Assembly: GCA_030651815.1 (NCBI GenBank)
Contig: JAUSBW010000202.1
Location: forward strand, 1-36,686
DNA: 36,686 bases
Source of the DNA: Methanoregula sp.
Lineage (GTDB): Archaea > Halobacteriota > Methanomicrobia > Methanomicrobiales > Methanospirillaceae
Reading direction: 5' to 3'
In this document: positions 7,588 through 14,247 of the stretch, in pieces
Position numbering within the stretch: the stretch's first letter is position 1
Layout of the letters: every line of letters starts with the position of its first letter
Notes under the pieces: generated by a model
Seen by the model: only the letters and a program-made list of their open reading frames with translations
Told to the model about the DNA's origin: nothing
The model's database searches: none
Made by a program: the position numbers and the translations under genes

Positions 7588-7782
7588 ATGACACACATTT
7601 CGATCTCAAAAAAATTAACCGACCGATACCATTCGCTCGGTGGAAATGTCTCCGGTTTTTGCCGGCGATGTGTTGAGCAGGAGATCACAAGAATCGAAAA
7701 CGAAATCGGGGGAACACGCCGCCAAGCAATGCAACCCCCGACTACCAACCCGAAGGAAGGCGATCAAATTGTCAGCACCTGA
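7588..7782 (+). CDS. Small RHH-like (CcdA-type) DNA-binding protein
   Basis: 64 residues from ATG 7588; an upstream in-frame ATG at 7552 would add 12 residues but falls on the TATA box. ISISKKLTDRYHSLGGNVSGFCRRCVEQEI fits the pattern I-S-x-x-L-x-x-x-Y-x-x-L-G-x-N-V-S-x-x-C-R-x-x-x-E-x-E-I of short archaeal ribbon-helix-helix proteins related to CcdA antitoxins. First gene of a run of eight coupled genes, it could be their autoregulator. The last 14 bases overlap the next gene. Confidence 0.6.
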   Translation: MTHISISKKLTDRYHSLGGNVSGFCRRCVEQEITRIENEIGGTRRQAMQPPTTNPKEGDQIVST

Positions 7783-7906
7783 AAATAAAAATCCTCTCGT
7801 GATCTCGCATATCGTTTTTGAGAGCCTCGATCCATTCCACCGGGCAGCCGCTGAAGTCTTAGAACTTCACGGCAAGGTTGTAATTGAAGGGGTGAAATCA
7901 CCATGA
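7769..7906 (+). CDS. Unknown 45-residue protein (TTG start)
   Basis: The start is TTG at 7769, chosen because AAGGAAGG lies about 8 bases upstream; no ATG is available in the conserved-looking part. The product, SAPENKNPLVISHIVFESLD and on to GVKSP, is one short alpha/beta unit with no recognised domain. It overlaps the preceding gene by 14 bases and the next by 4 (ATGA), implying translational coupling. Too small for a confident family call. Confidence 0.4.
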   Translation: MSAPENKNPLVISHIVFESLDPFHRAAAEVLELHGKVVIEGVKSP

Positions 7907-8232
7907 AAAAAGTTGTGTCCCCCGGGTTGCCTGCCCGGGGAACGAGGAGCGTTTTGCAGGGTACCATCGCCTGCACAATTATATCAACTGACTCCAATAT
8001 CAAAAACCTTCCCTCCAAGGATCTTAAATCTGTTATTATTTGTGCCAGAGGATTTCTCGCAGCTGGTCAGCAAGTCGATGAGAATCTTCTTTTTGACAAG
8101 TGCCCCAGCAGATACCGCCGTGGAAATTGCTTAAAGGCGCTGCGAGTCCTGCATCGACTATACCCCAATACCAGACTCGTTTTGGAGTCTGGTATTTATG
8201 TGTTGTATCCGTCGGGGGGTGAACGGGCATGA
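7903..8232 (+). CDS. Unknown 109-residue protein, possible winged helix
   Basis: The start ATG 7903 overlaps the previous stop (ATGA). The N-terminal 30 residues are basic and glycine-rich. The C-terminal half (GNCLKALRVLHRLYPNTRLVLESGIYVLYPSG) has a helix followed by a two-strand hairpin, as in winged-helix folds, but the match is only by shape. No catalytic motif is seen. The stop at 8230-8232 overlaps the next start by 4 bases. Confidence 0.55.
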   Translation: MKKVVSPGLPARGTRSVLQGTIACTIISTDSNIKNLPSKDLKSVIICARGFLAAGQQVDENLLFDKCPSRYRRGNCLKALRVLHRLYPNTRLVLESGIYVLYPSGGERA

Positions 8233-8504
8233 CCGAAAAAAGCACCGATGGGTGGAAGGCTCAACAGAAACCCACAGAAAAGCCTACCATTGCCCCCCCA
8301 GTGGTAAAAGTACCGGCAGATGTGCGGAGGAATCAGCAGATTAACACAGAGTGCCAGGAATGCCCGATTGCCAGAACTCATTGCCGTCTGTTGTGGCGCA
8401 ATACCAAGAAGAAAAAAGATAGAAAGCCCGTATTTATCACGGCAATAGTAGCCCTAGCGGTCAAGCACGGCGGGGAGATGGTTTGCTTGAGGGGGAAACC
8501 ATGA
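8229..8504 (+). CDS. Unknown 91-residue Cys-motif protein
   Basis: Starts in the ATGA overlap with the preceding gene. A charged, proline-rich N-terminus is followed by ECQECPIARTHC, a C-x2-C-x6-C cluster that could hold zinc or iron-sulphur, then a basic KKKKDRKP stretch and a short hydrophobic helix. A further Cys lies in MVCLRGKP. The basic patch beside a metal site suggests nucleic-acid binding, but no family is recognised. It ends in another ATGA overlap. Confidence 0.55.
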   Translation: MTEKSTDGWKAQQKPTEKPTIAPPVVKVPADVRRNQQINTECQECPIARTHCRLLWRNTKKKKDRKPVFITAIVALAVKHGGEMVCLRGKP

Positions 8505-9118
8505 GCGATCTGGACTGGAGAAAAGTATCTTCCAAACTTATTGAACGCGATTGCCGTCCATTACGGGAAAAAAATCTCGATGAAGTCCTGAGAGGGTTTA
8601 ACGGCGACCCGTTTTATTCGGTGGGTATCGATATTGATCGTGATTCCGATAAAACAGTTCACGAGAACTTTGCCATCATTGAGGGGATTCAGCAGTTGTT
8701 TCAGGCATTATCGAATATTACTCACACCGGATATAATGATCTTCTGCGCGTGATAGTGATACACGGATTCGCCTTATATGATCTAAAAATAGGAAACGAT
8801 ATTGCACTATCATTCAGGAATCGTCAGGACGACATTCTAAACCGTAAATCGGCATCTTTAGGTGCGGCACAATGCAATATCAATATTGAAGAAAGCGAAG
8901 GGAAGCATACCTCTTTTAGTCTCGACAAGGTGCTGTCAGGTGCGCTCGGACGCCATGCCAGGATGGGCTGCATACCAAAATACAAACTGATCACGATCTG
9001 TATGTGTTACAGCCTCGCCTCATACCCTGATCTTGAAAATTCCCCTTGGGTTGAAATCTTCACAACAAGCATTCAGAAATTTGAAAAGAAACAACGTGAG
9101 CGGATGGGTATATTATGA
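8501..9118 (+). CDS. Unknown 205-residue protein
   Basis: ATG 8501 overlaps the previous stop and is preceded by GAGGGGGAAACC. The TTG at 8483 is an alternative but would leave the ribosome site inside the gene. The sequence is soluble and mixed alpha/beta, with acidic DIDRDSDKTV and helical segments IEGIQQLFQALSNI and LLRVIVIHGFALYD. The C-terminus is basic (KKQRERMGIL). It is the largest protein of the operon, with no signal peptide or known motif. A replication or regulatory role is possible by context only. Confidence 0.65.
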   Translation: MSDLDWRKVSSKLIERDCRPLREKNLDEVLRGFNGDPFYSVGIDIDRDSDKTVHENFAIIEGIQQLFQALSNITHTGYNDLLRVIVIHGFALYDLKIGNDIALSFRNRQDDILNRKSASLGAAQCNINIEESEGKHTSFSLDKVLSGALGRHARMGCIPKYKLITICMCYSLASYPDLENSPWVEIFTTSIQKFEKKQRERMGIL

Positions 9119-9366
9119 TAACACGGAGTAGAGTATATAAAGATACGACGTGCGTGATTAAACGATTAATTGATTACAGGATTATTCAATTAATTGATTA
9201 TCCGATTATTCAATTACACCGTAATCAGTTAATAGAATATATCAAATCCCAGATTCAACAAACTCCCATTTTTTCAATCCCATCGACGGTGAAACCCCGC
9301 ATACCAGTACTGGTTGTACTGTACTCAGGGATTCACCGACGAGACACACGGAAAGGTGTAACATGA
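9115..9366 (+). CDS. Unknown 83-residue protein with internal peptide repeat
   Basis: Starts and ends in 4-base overlaps (ATGA) with its neighbours, the main reason to accept it. Residues LIDYRIIQ and LIDYPIIQ are consecutive copies of an 8-residue unit encoded by a 24-bp tandem duplication, followed by a looser copy ending IEY. The rest is basic and unremarkable. AT content over the repeat is higher than in the operon as a whole. Function unknown. Confidence 0.4.
   Translation: MITRSRVYKDTTCVIKRLIDYRIIQLIDYPIIQLHRNQLIEYIKSQIQQTPIFSIPSTVKPRIPVLVVLYSGIHRRDTRKGVT
9166..9213 (+). repeat. Two tandem 24-bp repeats
   Basis: The units at 9166-9189 and 9190-9213 differ at three positions (C/T, A/C, G/C at unit positions 12-14). 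Each starts TTAATTGATTA and ends GATTATTCAA. They keep the reading frame of the 83-residue gene. A partial third copy follows. Confidence 0.85.
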
Positions 9367-9530
9367 AGTTGTACGGCTGGCTCGCGTTTCTGTTTGTCGT
9401 TGTTGGATTATTTCTGGTATTTATCAGGGCCCGCGATTATTGGTGTGATAGATTTCATAGACCGGCCACGGTCGAACCCGAACCCAAAACATACACATTA
9501 CAACGGGTATCATTGAGGCGGTTGAAGTGA
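9363..9530 (+). CDS. Small single-span membrane protein (55 aa)
   Basis: The ATG at 9363 overlaps the preceding stop (ATGA). A hydrophobic stretch LAFLFVVVGLFLVFI (residues 7-21) forms one membrane helix, followed by a basic, Pro/Glu-containing cytoplasmic or external tail (RARDYW...). Its stop at 9528-9530 overlaps the GTG of the next gene. No family recognised. It is the only membrane protein of the operon and might anchor a partner. Confidence 0.55.
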   Translation: MKLYGWLAFLFVVVGLFLVFIRARDYWCDRFHRPATVEPEPKTYTLQRVSLRRLK

Positions 9531-9826
9531 GAATAAAACAGATAGCTTCATTCATTGGAATATTCCATGCGGGACATCAACGACTTCCCCCAGGATGGGA
9601 TGCCCTCATGCACAAAATATCAAGGCGTCCGGGACATCTGATGAAATTTATTTCCTGTCTTGAAAAGAAATACCCGGCAGCACTCGCAGAATTATTGAGT
9701 GTGTATAAGTTTCAAGGCGATGATACCGCTGATGATTGCGATGGATTTCACCCGGCACCTTTGACCGAACCGAAGGATCATAAAGTCATTCCGCTGGAAC
9801 CGGAGCATCTGAAATTTTATCAATAA
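9527..9826 (+). CDS. Unknown 99-residue protein (GTG start)
   Basis: GTG 9527 overlaps the previous stop as GTGA, continuing the coupling pattern. The product has a helical N-terminal half (KISRRPGHLMKFISCLEKKYPAALAELLSVYKF) and an acidic, proline-rich tail. No motif is recognised. It is the last gene of the coupled run; a T-run (ATCTTTTTTTTACC) follows within 20 bases and may terminate transcription. Confidence 0.55.
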   Translation: MRIKQIASFIGIFHAGHQRLPPGWDALMHKISRRPGHLMKFISCLEKKYPAALAELLSVYKFQGDDTADDCDGFHPAPLTEPKDHKVIPLEPEHLKFYQ

Positions 9827-9844
9827 TCTTTTTTTTACCACAAG

Positions 9845-9879
9845 TTATATCATGTTATATGAAATAATATAAAATAACT
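9845..9879 (+). promoter_or_regulatory. Promoter with repeated GTTATAT boxes
   Basis: GTTATAT occurs at 9844-9850 and 9854-9860, followed by AATAATATAAAATAAC just before ATG 9880. The repeated boxes could be operator half-sites or alternative TATA elements for the DUF2683-like gene. Confidence 0.35.
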
Positions 9880-10047
9880 ATGGCAAAAATGTTGATTGAA
9901 TTGTCTAACGATGAAGACAAAATTGTAGAAGTCTATAAGGTGGTGAAAAGTTTGAATTCAAAACAGGAGGCAATTAAAGAAATGATTCGGTACTTTGCGG
10001 TGGAAATTCGACCAAAAAATTTAGAGGAGAAAACGTATTTCAAATAA
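9880..10047 (+). CDS. DUF2683-like small RHH protein (55 aa)
   Basis: MAKMLIELSNDEDKIVEVYK is a beta strand followed by helix alpha-1, and SLNSKQEAIKEMIRYFA is the second helix with the S-K-x-x-A-I-x-x-M signature of archaeal DUF2683 ribbon-helix-helix proteins. Expected to dimerise and bind DNA. It stands 12 bases before the LemA-like gene and probably shares its message. Codon use is AT-rich like its downstream neighbour. Confidence 0.6.
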   Translation: MAKMLIELSNDEDKIVEVYKVVKSLNSKQEAIKEMIRYFAVEIRPKNLEEKTYFK

Positions 10048-10059
10048 ATATGGGGGATA

Positions 10060-10887
10060 ATGATGTCTTATAACCGCCCACGTATGAATACAACTCGTAA
10101 AGTTAATGGAGAAAATAGTATAGTTGGGAAAATTAGCGGAAGAAGTGATGCAATATTTTTTCGTAACAAGTACCAGACAGAACTTGATAATGCAAATGTA
10201 GCTATTGTAACCCATGTACATTATCTTGAAGATAAACAAAAAGAATTAAAAGGAGCATTTGATAATTCTCAACGCCTGAAAAAAAATATTGATGCTCATT
10301 TAGATGAACAAAAAACCCTCTACGAAAATCTTGAAAATTTACTTGCAAATGAAAAAGGTCATGAAAAAGAAATGTGGTTTGAAACTTTAAAGAGCAGAAT
10401 ACAGGAAATGAAAGATAAAAATATTACAGTAATTCCTAAAATAAAAGATTCGGATGTTGAATCTATGAATATTGGATCATCATTAGATCATCCAAAACAA
10501 TATCCAGACTCTAAAATTAAAGACCGATATCAGAAGATTTTAAACGATATTGAATGGAAAGAGAAAGAAATTCGAAAAGAACGTGAATCATATAACGGTG
10601 CTGTATCCACCTATAACTTCTTCTTAACTCCATTTGAAAAAAATATCCAAAAAGCAGAGGACAAATTTACAGCATACGATAAAATATTGCAAGAAGGTAC
10701 TAAGCGATTGAATGAATGCCGATATTCTGGAAGTTTTTTTCACAAATTCTCTTCAGAAAAATCCAAAGACGAAATTTCCATTGATACTTTATCACATCGC
10801 GTAGAACAATTCAGAAACACATTAGATATTATAAAAAGAAACTTGTCACAATACGAGACTAAAAAATTCGTTGAAATGCAATACTAA
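10060..10887 (+). CDS. LemA-like helical protein
   Basis: 275 residues, nearly all alpha-helical and highly charged (Lys/Glu-rich). The stretch ERESYNGAVSTYNFFLTPFE resembles the LemA signature R-x-x-Y-N-x-A-V-x-x-Y-N-x-x-x-x-x-F-P, with the long paired helices typical of LemA around it. LemA proteins normally begin with a membrane helix, which is absent here, so it would be cytosolic. Codon use is far more AT-rich than that of core genes, pointing to foreign origin. ATG 10060 or 10063 follows GGGGGATA. A pure coiled-coil protein of other origin is the alternative. Confidence 0.6.
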   Translation: MMSYNRPRMNTTRKVNGENSIVGKISGRSDAIFFRNKYQTELDNANVAIVTHVHYLEDKQKELKGAFDNSQRLKKNIDAHLDEQKTLYENLENLLANEKGHEKEMWFETLKSRIQEMKDKNITVIPKIKDSDVESMNIGSSLDHPKQYPDSKIKDRYQKILNDIEWKEKEIRKERESYNGAVSTYNFFLTPFEKNIQKAEDKFTAYDKILQEGTKRLNECRYSGSFFHKFSSEKSKDEISIDTLSHRVEQFRNTLDIIKRNLSQYETKKFVEMQY

Positions 10888-11177
10888 TATCTTTTTAATT
10901 TTGTCACAATCAACAATGTGTTATTTAAAAATAATGGAAACTATCCACAAAACAAAAGGAAACCCTGTTTTGTATTTGCTTTTTGTTTCGCGATGCTGTT
11001 TCAACAACACTCAGAGCTATGCACACAGCCTCTCTCCTGCCCTCCGAGGTGAGGACGTGCCATGCGAATCTGATGCGGAGGTTCGGTTCTCTTTAATCGC
11101 GTAGAGGGGAGGGGTACGTTGGGACAAAGGGCGCGGGCGGGCGCAAAGTTCAAGTTAGGCACGTCTCACAGATTGCT
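10888..11177. other. Intergenic region with composition switch
   Basis: The left 60 bases are AT-rich and hold CACAATCAA-CAA-TGTGTTATT (10905-10925), a motif seen again at 21840-21860, then a T/A tract: probable terminator of the LemA-like gene. From about 10980 the sequence becomes GC-rich and contains no open frame worth calling. GAGGGGAGGGG (11103-11113) is not positioned as a ribosome site. No promoter stands out for the following zinc-ribbon gene. Confidence 0.4.
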
Positions 11178-11411
11178 ATGTCAGTACAATTCTCAATCAT
11201 CAGATGTCCCAAATGCAAGCACGTAATGAGATACGTTCGCAAAGATGGAGTGTGGAAATGTGGGTATTGTCCCAACTCGCTCCCCGATGAAGCACAGACT
11301 ATTGCCGTACAACCCCAGCCGATGCCAGAACCTGCCAAAGAAGAAACGCCGTTTGACATCAACGATCTCCAGATGTTCAACAAGCAACCAGAAGCACCGG
11401 GGGCGACATAA
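11178..11411 (+). CDS. Small zinc-ribbon protein (77 aa)
   Basis: Residues 10-31 form a zinc ribbon: CPKCKHVM...WKCGYCP (C-x2-C-x15-C-x2-C). A proline-rich linker (QPQPMPEPAKEE) and an acidic tail DINDLQMF follow. Such ribbons bind nucleic acid or protein partners. The stop TAA at 11409-11411 shares a base with the next ATG (TAATG), so the three genes 11178-12015 look coupled. Real by its motif; function unknown. Confidence 0.65.
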   Translation: MSVQFSIIRCPKCKHVMRYVRKDGVWKCGYCPNSLPDEAQTIAVQPQPMPEPAKEETPFDINDLQMFNKQPEAPGAT

Positions 11412-11584
11412 TGCCAATCACAGTCTGTCCTTCTTGCCGTGGCCGTGGATGTCGGGAGTGTGGCCGTCGGGGAGTTGTCCGAGCACCTGAGCAGCAACCC
11501 CAACAGCAACCCCAGGACACAGGGCGTTCCGTGGCGGAATTTATCGATCGGTTCGGGCAGCCGGTTTTTCGGAGGGATAGATAA
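11411..11584 (+). CDS. Mini DnaJ-type zinc-finger protein (57 aa)
   Basis: MPITVCPSCRGRGCRECGRRG contains C-x2-C-x-G-x-G-C-x2-C-x2-R-G, close to a DnaJ cysteine-rich repeat. A Gln/Pro-rich linker and an amphipathic tail VAEFIDRFGQPVF follow. ATG 11411 overlaps the previous stop (TAATG), and its own stop TAA 11582-11584 overlaps the next start in the same way. Probably a protein-interaction module of the element. Confidence 0.6.
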   Translation: MPITVCPSCRGRGCRECGRRGVVRAPEQQPQQQPQDTGRSVAEFIDRFGQPVFRRDR

Positions 11585-12015
11585 TGGGCGAATTGACACC
11601 CCGCGAGAGGATTGCCTTCGAAATGCAACTCGCACGAGAACAGCATCTCGATCCAGCGATGCAAAGAGCAGCCGATGTGACAAAGATATTCCAGAAAGGC
11701 GCACAGGCAGTTCAGGAAAAAGTCAGGAGCGAAAACCCACAGCCCATTGGTGCACGACCACGGGGTATCAGACCGGGCAGGGGTGCATCATCCAACGTTT
11801 TGCCGGCTATGGGTTCATCTGCGTTCGGCATGGGCGGGGGGCACATTGACTTTCGCGGGGGTTCGGGGGTGGCATACGGAGCAGCCAGAGGGAGCTCGGT
11901 GGACTTCGGGCATGGGTCTGCCGTGGATACGCGTGCACTGAATAGCCGAAAGTTCGGCATGAATGACGCCGTACTGGAATATTCCAAACCGATATTCGGA
12001 CGACGCAAAAATTAA
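11584..12015 (+). CDS. Unknown glycine-rich protein (143 aa)
   Basis: Starts in a TAATG overlap. The N-terminal helix LTPRERIAFEMQLAREQHLD is followed by a second helix (QRAADVTKIFQKGAQAVQEKV), then from residue 55 a low-complexity Gly/Ser/Ala/Arg region (GIRPGRGASS, FGMGGGHIDFRGGSGVAYG) and a basic end FGRRKN. No signal peptide. The layout, a short helical head and a disordered basic Gly-rich tail, suggests assembly or nucleic-acid binding; no family recognised. Confidence 0.6.
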   Translation: MGELTPRERIAFEMQLAREQHLDPAMQRAADVTKIFQKGAQAVQEKVRSENPQPIGARPRGIRPGRGASSNVLPAMGSSAFGMGGGHIDFRGGSGVAYGAARGSSVDFGHGSAVDTRALNSRKFGMNDAVLEYSKPIFGRRKN

Positions 12016-12038
12016 GGTAGGCATGGTGTACCAAGACG

Positions 12039-12215
12039 ATGAAGGTGGTGAACGACACGAACAAAGAATCCGGATTTCACAAAACACGCCAGAACGCGAA
12101 TATGATTATCAACCGGCAGTGTATCCATCCTGTCCACTTCGGACTTAACGCGATGGAATGCCACTCGGACGGAGCACTCACGCACGTACATAAAAAGATG
12201 TACCACATTGAGTAA
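12039..12215 (+). CDS. Possible 58-residue protein
   Basis: ATG 12039 to TAA 12215. MKVVNDTNKESGFHKTRQNA, then CIHPVHFG, ECHSDGALTHVHKKM: His and Cys residues are spaced in a way that could bind metal. A competing frame (to 12148) covers part of it. There is no clear ribosome site, but it lies 23 bases after the glycine-rich gene on the same strand. Confidence 0.35.
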   Translation: MKVVNDTNKESGFHKTRQNANMIINRQCIHPVHFGLNAMECHSDGALTHVHKKMYHIE

Positions 12216-12235
12216 ACTTATTTCACTTTTTTTTA

Positions 12236-12763
12236 TTATTTCATGCCGATTTCAAACCTCAATAAATAAAATGCTGATATTGGTAATATACAACCAAGAA
12301 CCCCAACAAACAATCCAATTATTCCAAGTTGAATAACAAAATTTACCATAAGGATTGATATATATAATATTGAAATATAGTGCTTATACGTTATACAGTA
12401 TGCACCCTTAAAAAATATATTCTTGATTAATTCAATAGGTCGATAGATAAGGAAATTTAGAGATTTGTCACGTACGTAAAATCTTTTATCATCATACCTT
12501 TGATTCATCTCCCTGATGTATTTTTTACCTTCAGGACTATTTCGCCATCTTTCTTTATCAATTTCTTCTTGACGTTTTAATCGGTCGATTTCCATCTGTA
12601 ATTTTTCAGATTCCAACCGATTACGTTGAATAGTACTTTGTCGAAATTGCTCGTCTAATTCTTCCTTGTATTCGTTATCCCTTGGATCTTGATTGGCTGG
12701 AACAGGTCCCCAAATATCAAAAGGAAGAATCGGTCGAGGAAACCGGTTGTCCTTCTTTGCCAT
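12236..12763 (-). CDS. Unknown coiled-coil membrane protein (175 aa)
   Basis: Starts at ATG 12763 (MAKKDNRF). Residues about 35-90 are a charged coiled coil (ESEKLQMEIDRLKRQEEIDK). The C-terminal third has two hydrophobic segments, ISILYISILMVNFVIQLG and GLFVGVLGCILPISAFYLL, probably membrane hairpins. Codon use is very AT-rich, similar to the LemA-like gene, and unlike the GC-rich neighbour 11584-12015. It points against the surrounding genes. No family recognised; soluble head with membrane anchor. Confidence 0.55.
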   Translation of the reverse strand: MAKKDNRFPRPILPFDIWGPVPANQDPRDNEYKEELDEQFRQSTIQRNRLESEKLQMEIDRLKRQEEIDKERWRNSPEGKKYIREMNQRYDDKRFYVRDKSLNFLIYRPIELIKNIFFKGAYCITYKHYISILYISILMVNFVIQLGIIGLFVGVLGCILPISAFYLLRFEIGMK

Positions 12764-12851
12764 GATAGGTATCAAAAGCAAGTTGTATTTCTTTATTGTG
12801 ATTTACACAAATCTATTTTTCACTCACTGCATACATTCTCACATCTAGCAG

Positions 12852-12905
12852 GACTTTTGCCAACAGAAACCCAATGGCGAGGTCTGCCGTCAATGCTGGA
12901 TAGGC
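12852..12905 (-). repeat. Copy 1 of a 54-bp repeat (membrane-gene 3' end)
   Basis: Identical at 53 of 54 positions to 13877-13930. On the minus strand it reads AYPALTADLAIGFLLAKV, the end of the small membrane protein intact at 13862-14053. Here it has no proper start upstream, so it is a duplicated fragment lying just before a lipoprotein gene. Confidence 0.85.
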
Positions 12906-12938
12906 GATCACCCCACACGAGTCATCATCAAATAAGAG

Positions 12939-13003
12939 AATATATCATCACTCAAATGAAAGGGGGGGTATGAAATATCTCCTTTTTGTCCTTTTACTGG
13001 TGG
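12939..13003 (+). repeat. 65-bp perfect duplication, copy 1 (leader and signal peptide)
   Basis: Identical at all 65 positions to 14183-14247. It covers a TATA-like AATATATC, the ribosome site AAAGGGGGGG, the ATG and the first 11 codons (MKYLLFVLLLV) of the lipoprotein signal peptide. Confidence 0.95.
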
Positions 13004-13833
13004 CAGTAATAATAACCGCAGGATGCACAAGTGGAAATCAAAACACCGTTGTTACACCTACGCAGACAACATCCCCATTATCAACCAACACTCTCACAAC
13101 AACTGCACAAACAACCGCAGTATATACACCGTCACAGACTTACAAAACTGCGGATCTGGTGTTAGTACTTAACACCAACCCGACGTATGGATTTAAAATG
13201 GATTACCCGTCAGAGTGGACATACAAACGTGAGATCAACAAAGGTTGGAGAGCGGGTTATAATTTTTCAAGTCCCGATGAAAAATCCTATGTATCTGTTA
13301 ATATTGATGATAATGCGGGATCGGCAGACTATTGGTATCCGCTAATTACACCCACAGAGAATAGCGCTTGGTCAATGACAGACAAAGGATCATGGGCTGG
13401 TAATACAATCAAAGCAGAGACGGAACCTTCATATTGCCTTGACGGAGCAGGTAATCCCGGTAAACCGGGGGACTGTTCTTCAAGTGCAAGTGAGAAATCA
13501 TATTTACACCGGAGATTAATTAGCAGTGAACCAGTTACACTATCAGGAAACGTTAAAGCCTATAAAATGGTATTCGCACCCGATATCAAAGACAGACAGA
13601 CATCAGAGGGGACTAAGACGGATTATATCATGCATGTCGGAAAGATTCAAGGATATAACTTCACCGTACCGCAACACCCAGAGGTTGCCGTAAAGGTAGA
13701 TGGACCCGTATGGGACTATGGAATGGATGGACAGGCATATGCAATTCAGCTAAAATCTTCAAAAGACCAAATGAATGCGACATCGGATATCTTCGATCAC
13801 ATGATAAAATCGTTTGAAGTGACAATAAAATAA
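12970..13833 (+). CDS. Lipoprotein with PsbP-like domain
   Basis: 287 residues. Signal peptide MKYLLFVLLLVAVIITAGC has a lipobox TAGC, so Cys19 is likely lipid-anchored outside the membrane. A Thr-rich linker (residues 25-60) leads to a domain beginning NPTYGFKMDYPSEWTYKRE and ending DIFDHMIKSFEVT, the beginning and end typical of PsbP/DUF1795-like domains found in archaeal surface lipoproteins. Start fixed by the strong AAAGGGGGGG site. Its leader and signal peptide are an exact copy of those of the second lipoprotein gene downstream. Role probably in cell-surface binding; substrate unknown. Confidence 0.8.
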   Translation: MKYLLFVLLLVAVIITAGCTSGNQNTVVTPTQTTSPLSTNTLTTTAQTTAVYTPSQTYKTADLVLVLNTNPTYGFKMDYPSEWTYKREINKGWRAGYNFSSPDEKSYVSVNIDDNAGSADYWYPLITPTENSAWSMTDKGSWAGNTIKAETEPSYCLDGAGNPGKPGDCSSSASEKSYLHRRLISSEPVTLSGNVKAYKMVFAPDIKDRQTSEGTKTDYIMHVGKIQGYNFTVPQHPEVAVKVDGPVWDYGMDGQAYAIQLKSSKDQMNATSDIFDHMIKSFEVTIK

Positions 13834-13861
13834 AATTACATCTTTTATTCACGGCATAAAT

Positions 13862-14053
13862 TCATCCATCTTCAGTGACTTTTGCCAACAGAAACCCAAT
13901 GGCGAGGTCTGCCATCAATGCTGGATAGGCAACCGCCCTGCATGAATATACGTTTATTTTCTTCTTCCCTTCCAAAAGAACCAGTATTACTAAAATTCCG
14001 AATAAGAGAACAACCCATCCGATTATGGTTCTCGTTTCGATGTCGTTGGTCAT
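13862..14053 (-). CDS. Small membrane protein (63 aa)
   Basis: The start ATG 14053 has GAGGTT 9 bases upstream. MTNDIETRTIIGWVVLLFG opens the first membrane helix (GWVVLLFGILVILVLL), followed by basic GKKK, then YSCRAVAYPALMADLAIGFLLAKV as second helix or re-entrant segment. Its last 54 codon-region bases are repeated at 12852-12905 and, more weakly, at 14121-14165. It is the likely parent of those fragments. Sits between the two lipoprotein genes on the opposite strand. Function unknown. Confidence 0.6.
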   Translation of the reverse strand: MTNDIETRTIIGWVVLLFGILVILVLLEGKKKINVYSCRAVAYPALMADLAIGFLLAKVTEDG

Positions 14054-14120
14054 CGCTCGAACCTCAAATATTTTGATATTATCTATACTCCACGAAGTAT
14101 CTATCGACTTTGGGAAACCC

Positions 14121-14165
14121 CAACAGAAACGCAATAGCGAGGGCTGCCGTCAATGATAGATAGTC
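14121..14165 (-). repeat. Copy 3, diverged fragment of the membrane gene 3' end
   Basis: CAACAGAAACGCAATAGCGA matches CAACAGAAACCCAATGGCGA of the other two copies, and the match continues through GCTGCCGTCAATG. As with copy 1, it sits just upstream of a lipoprotein leader, so fragment and leader were duplicated as one unit. Confidence 0.75.
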
Positions 14166-14182
14166 AACCATCATGCTCGGTA

Positions 14183-14247
14183 AATATATCATCACTCAAA
14201 TGAAAGGGGGGGTATGAAATATCTCCTTTTTGTCCTTTTACTGGTGG
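14183..14247 (+). repeat. 65-bp perfect duplication, copy 2
   Basis: Identical to 12939-13003, covering TATA-like sequence, ribosome site, start codon and signal-peptide core. Identity ends abruptly at 14247, after which the two lipoproteins diverge (VAVIITAGC versus VVVLITAGC). Confidence 0.95.

Noticed and set aside
9121-9260. Replication origin iterons
   Set aside because: Only two good copies, no initiator gene recognised nearby, and the repeats keep a coding frame.
10980-11110. Group II intron or structured RNA end in GC-rich spacer
   Set aside because: No domain V-like hairpin or intron-encoded protein could be recognised.
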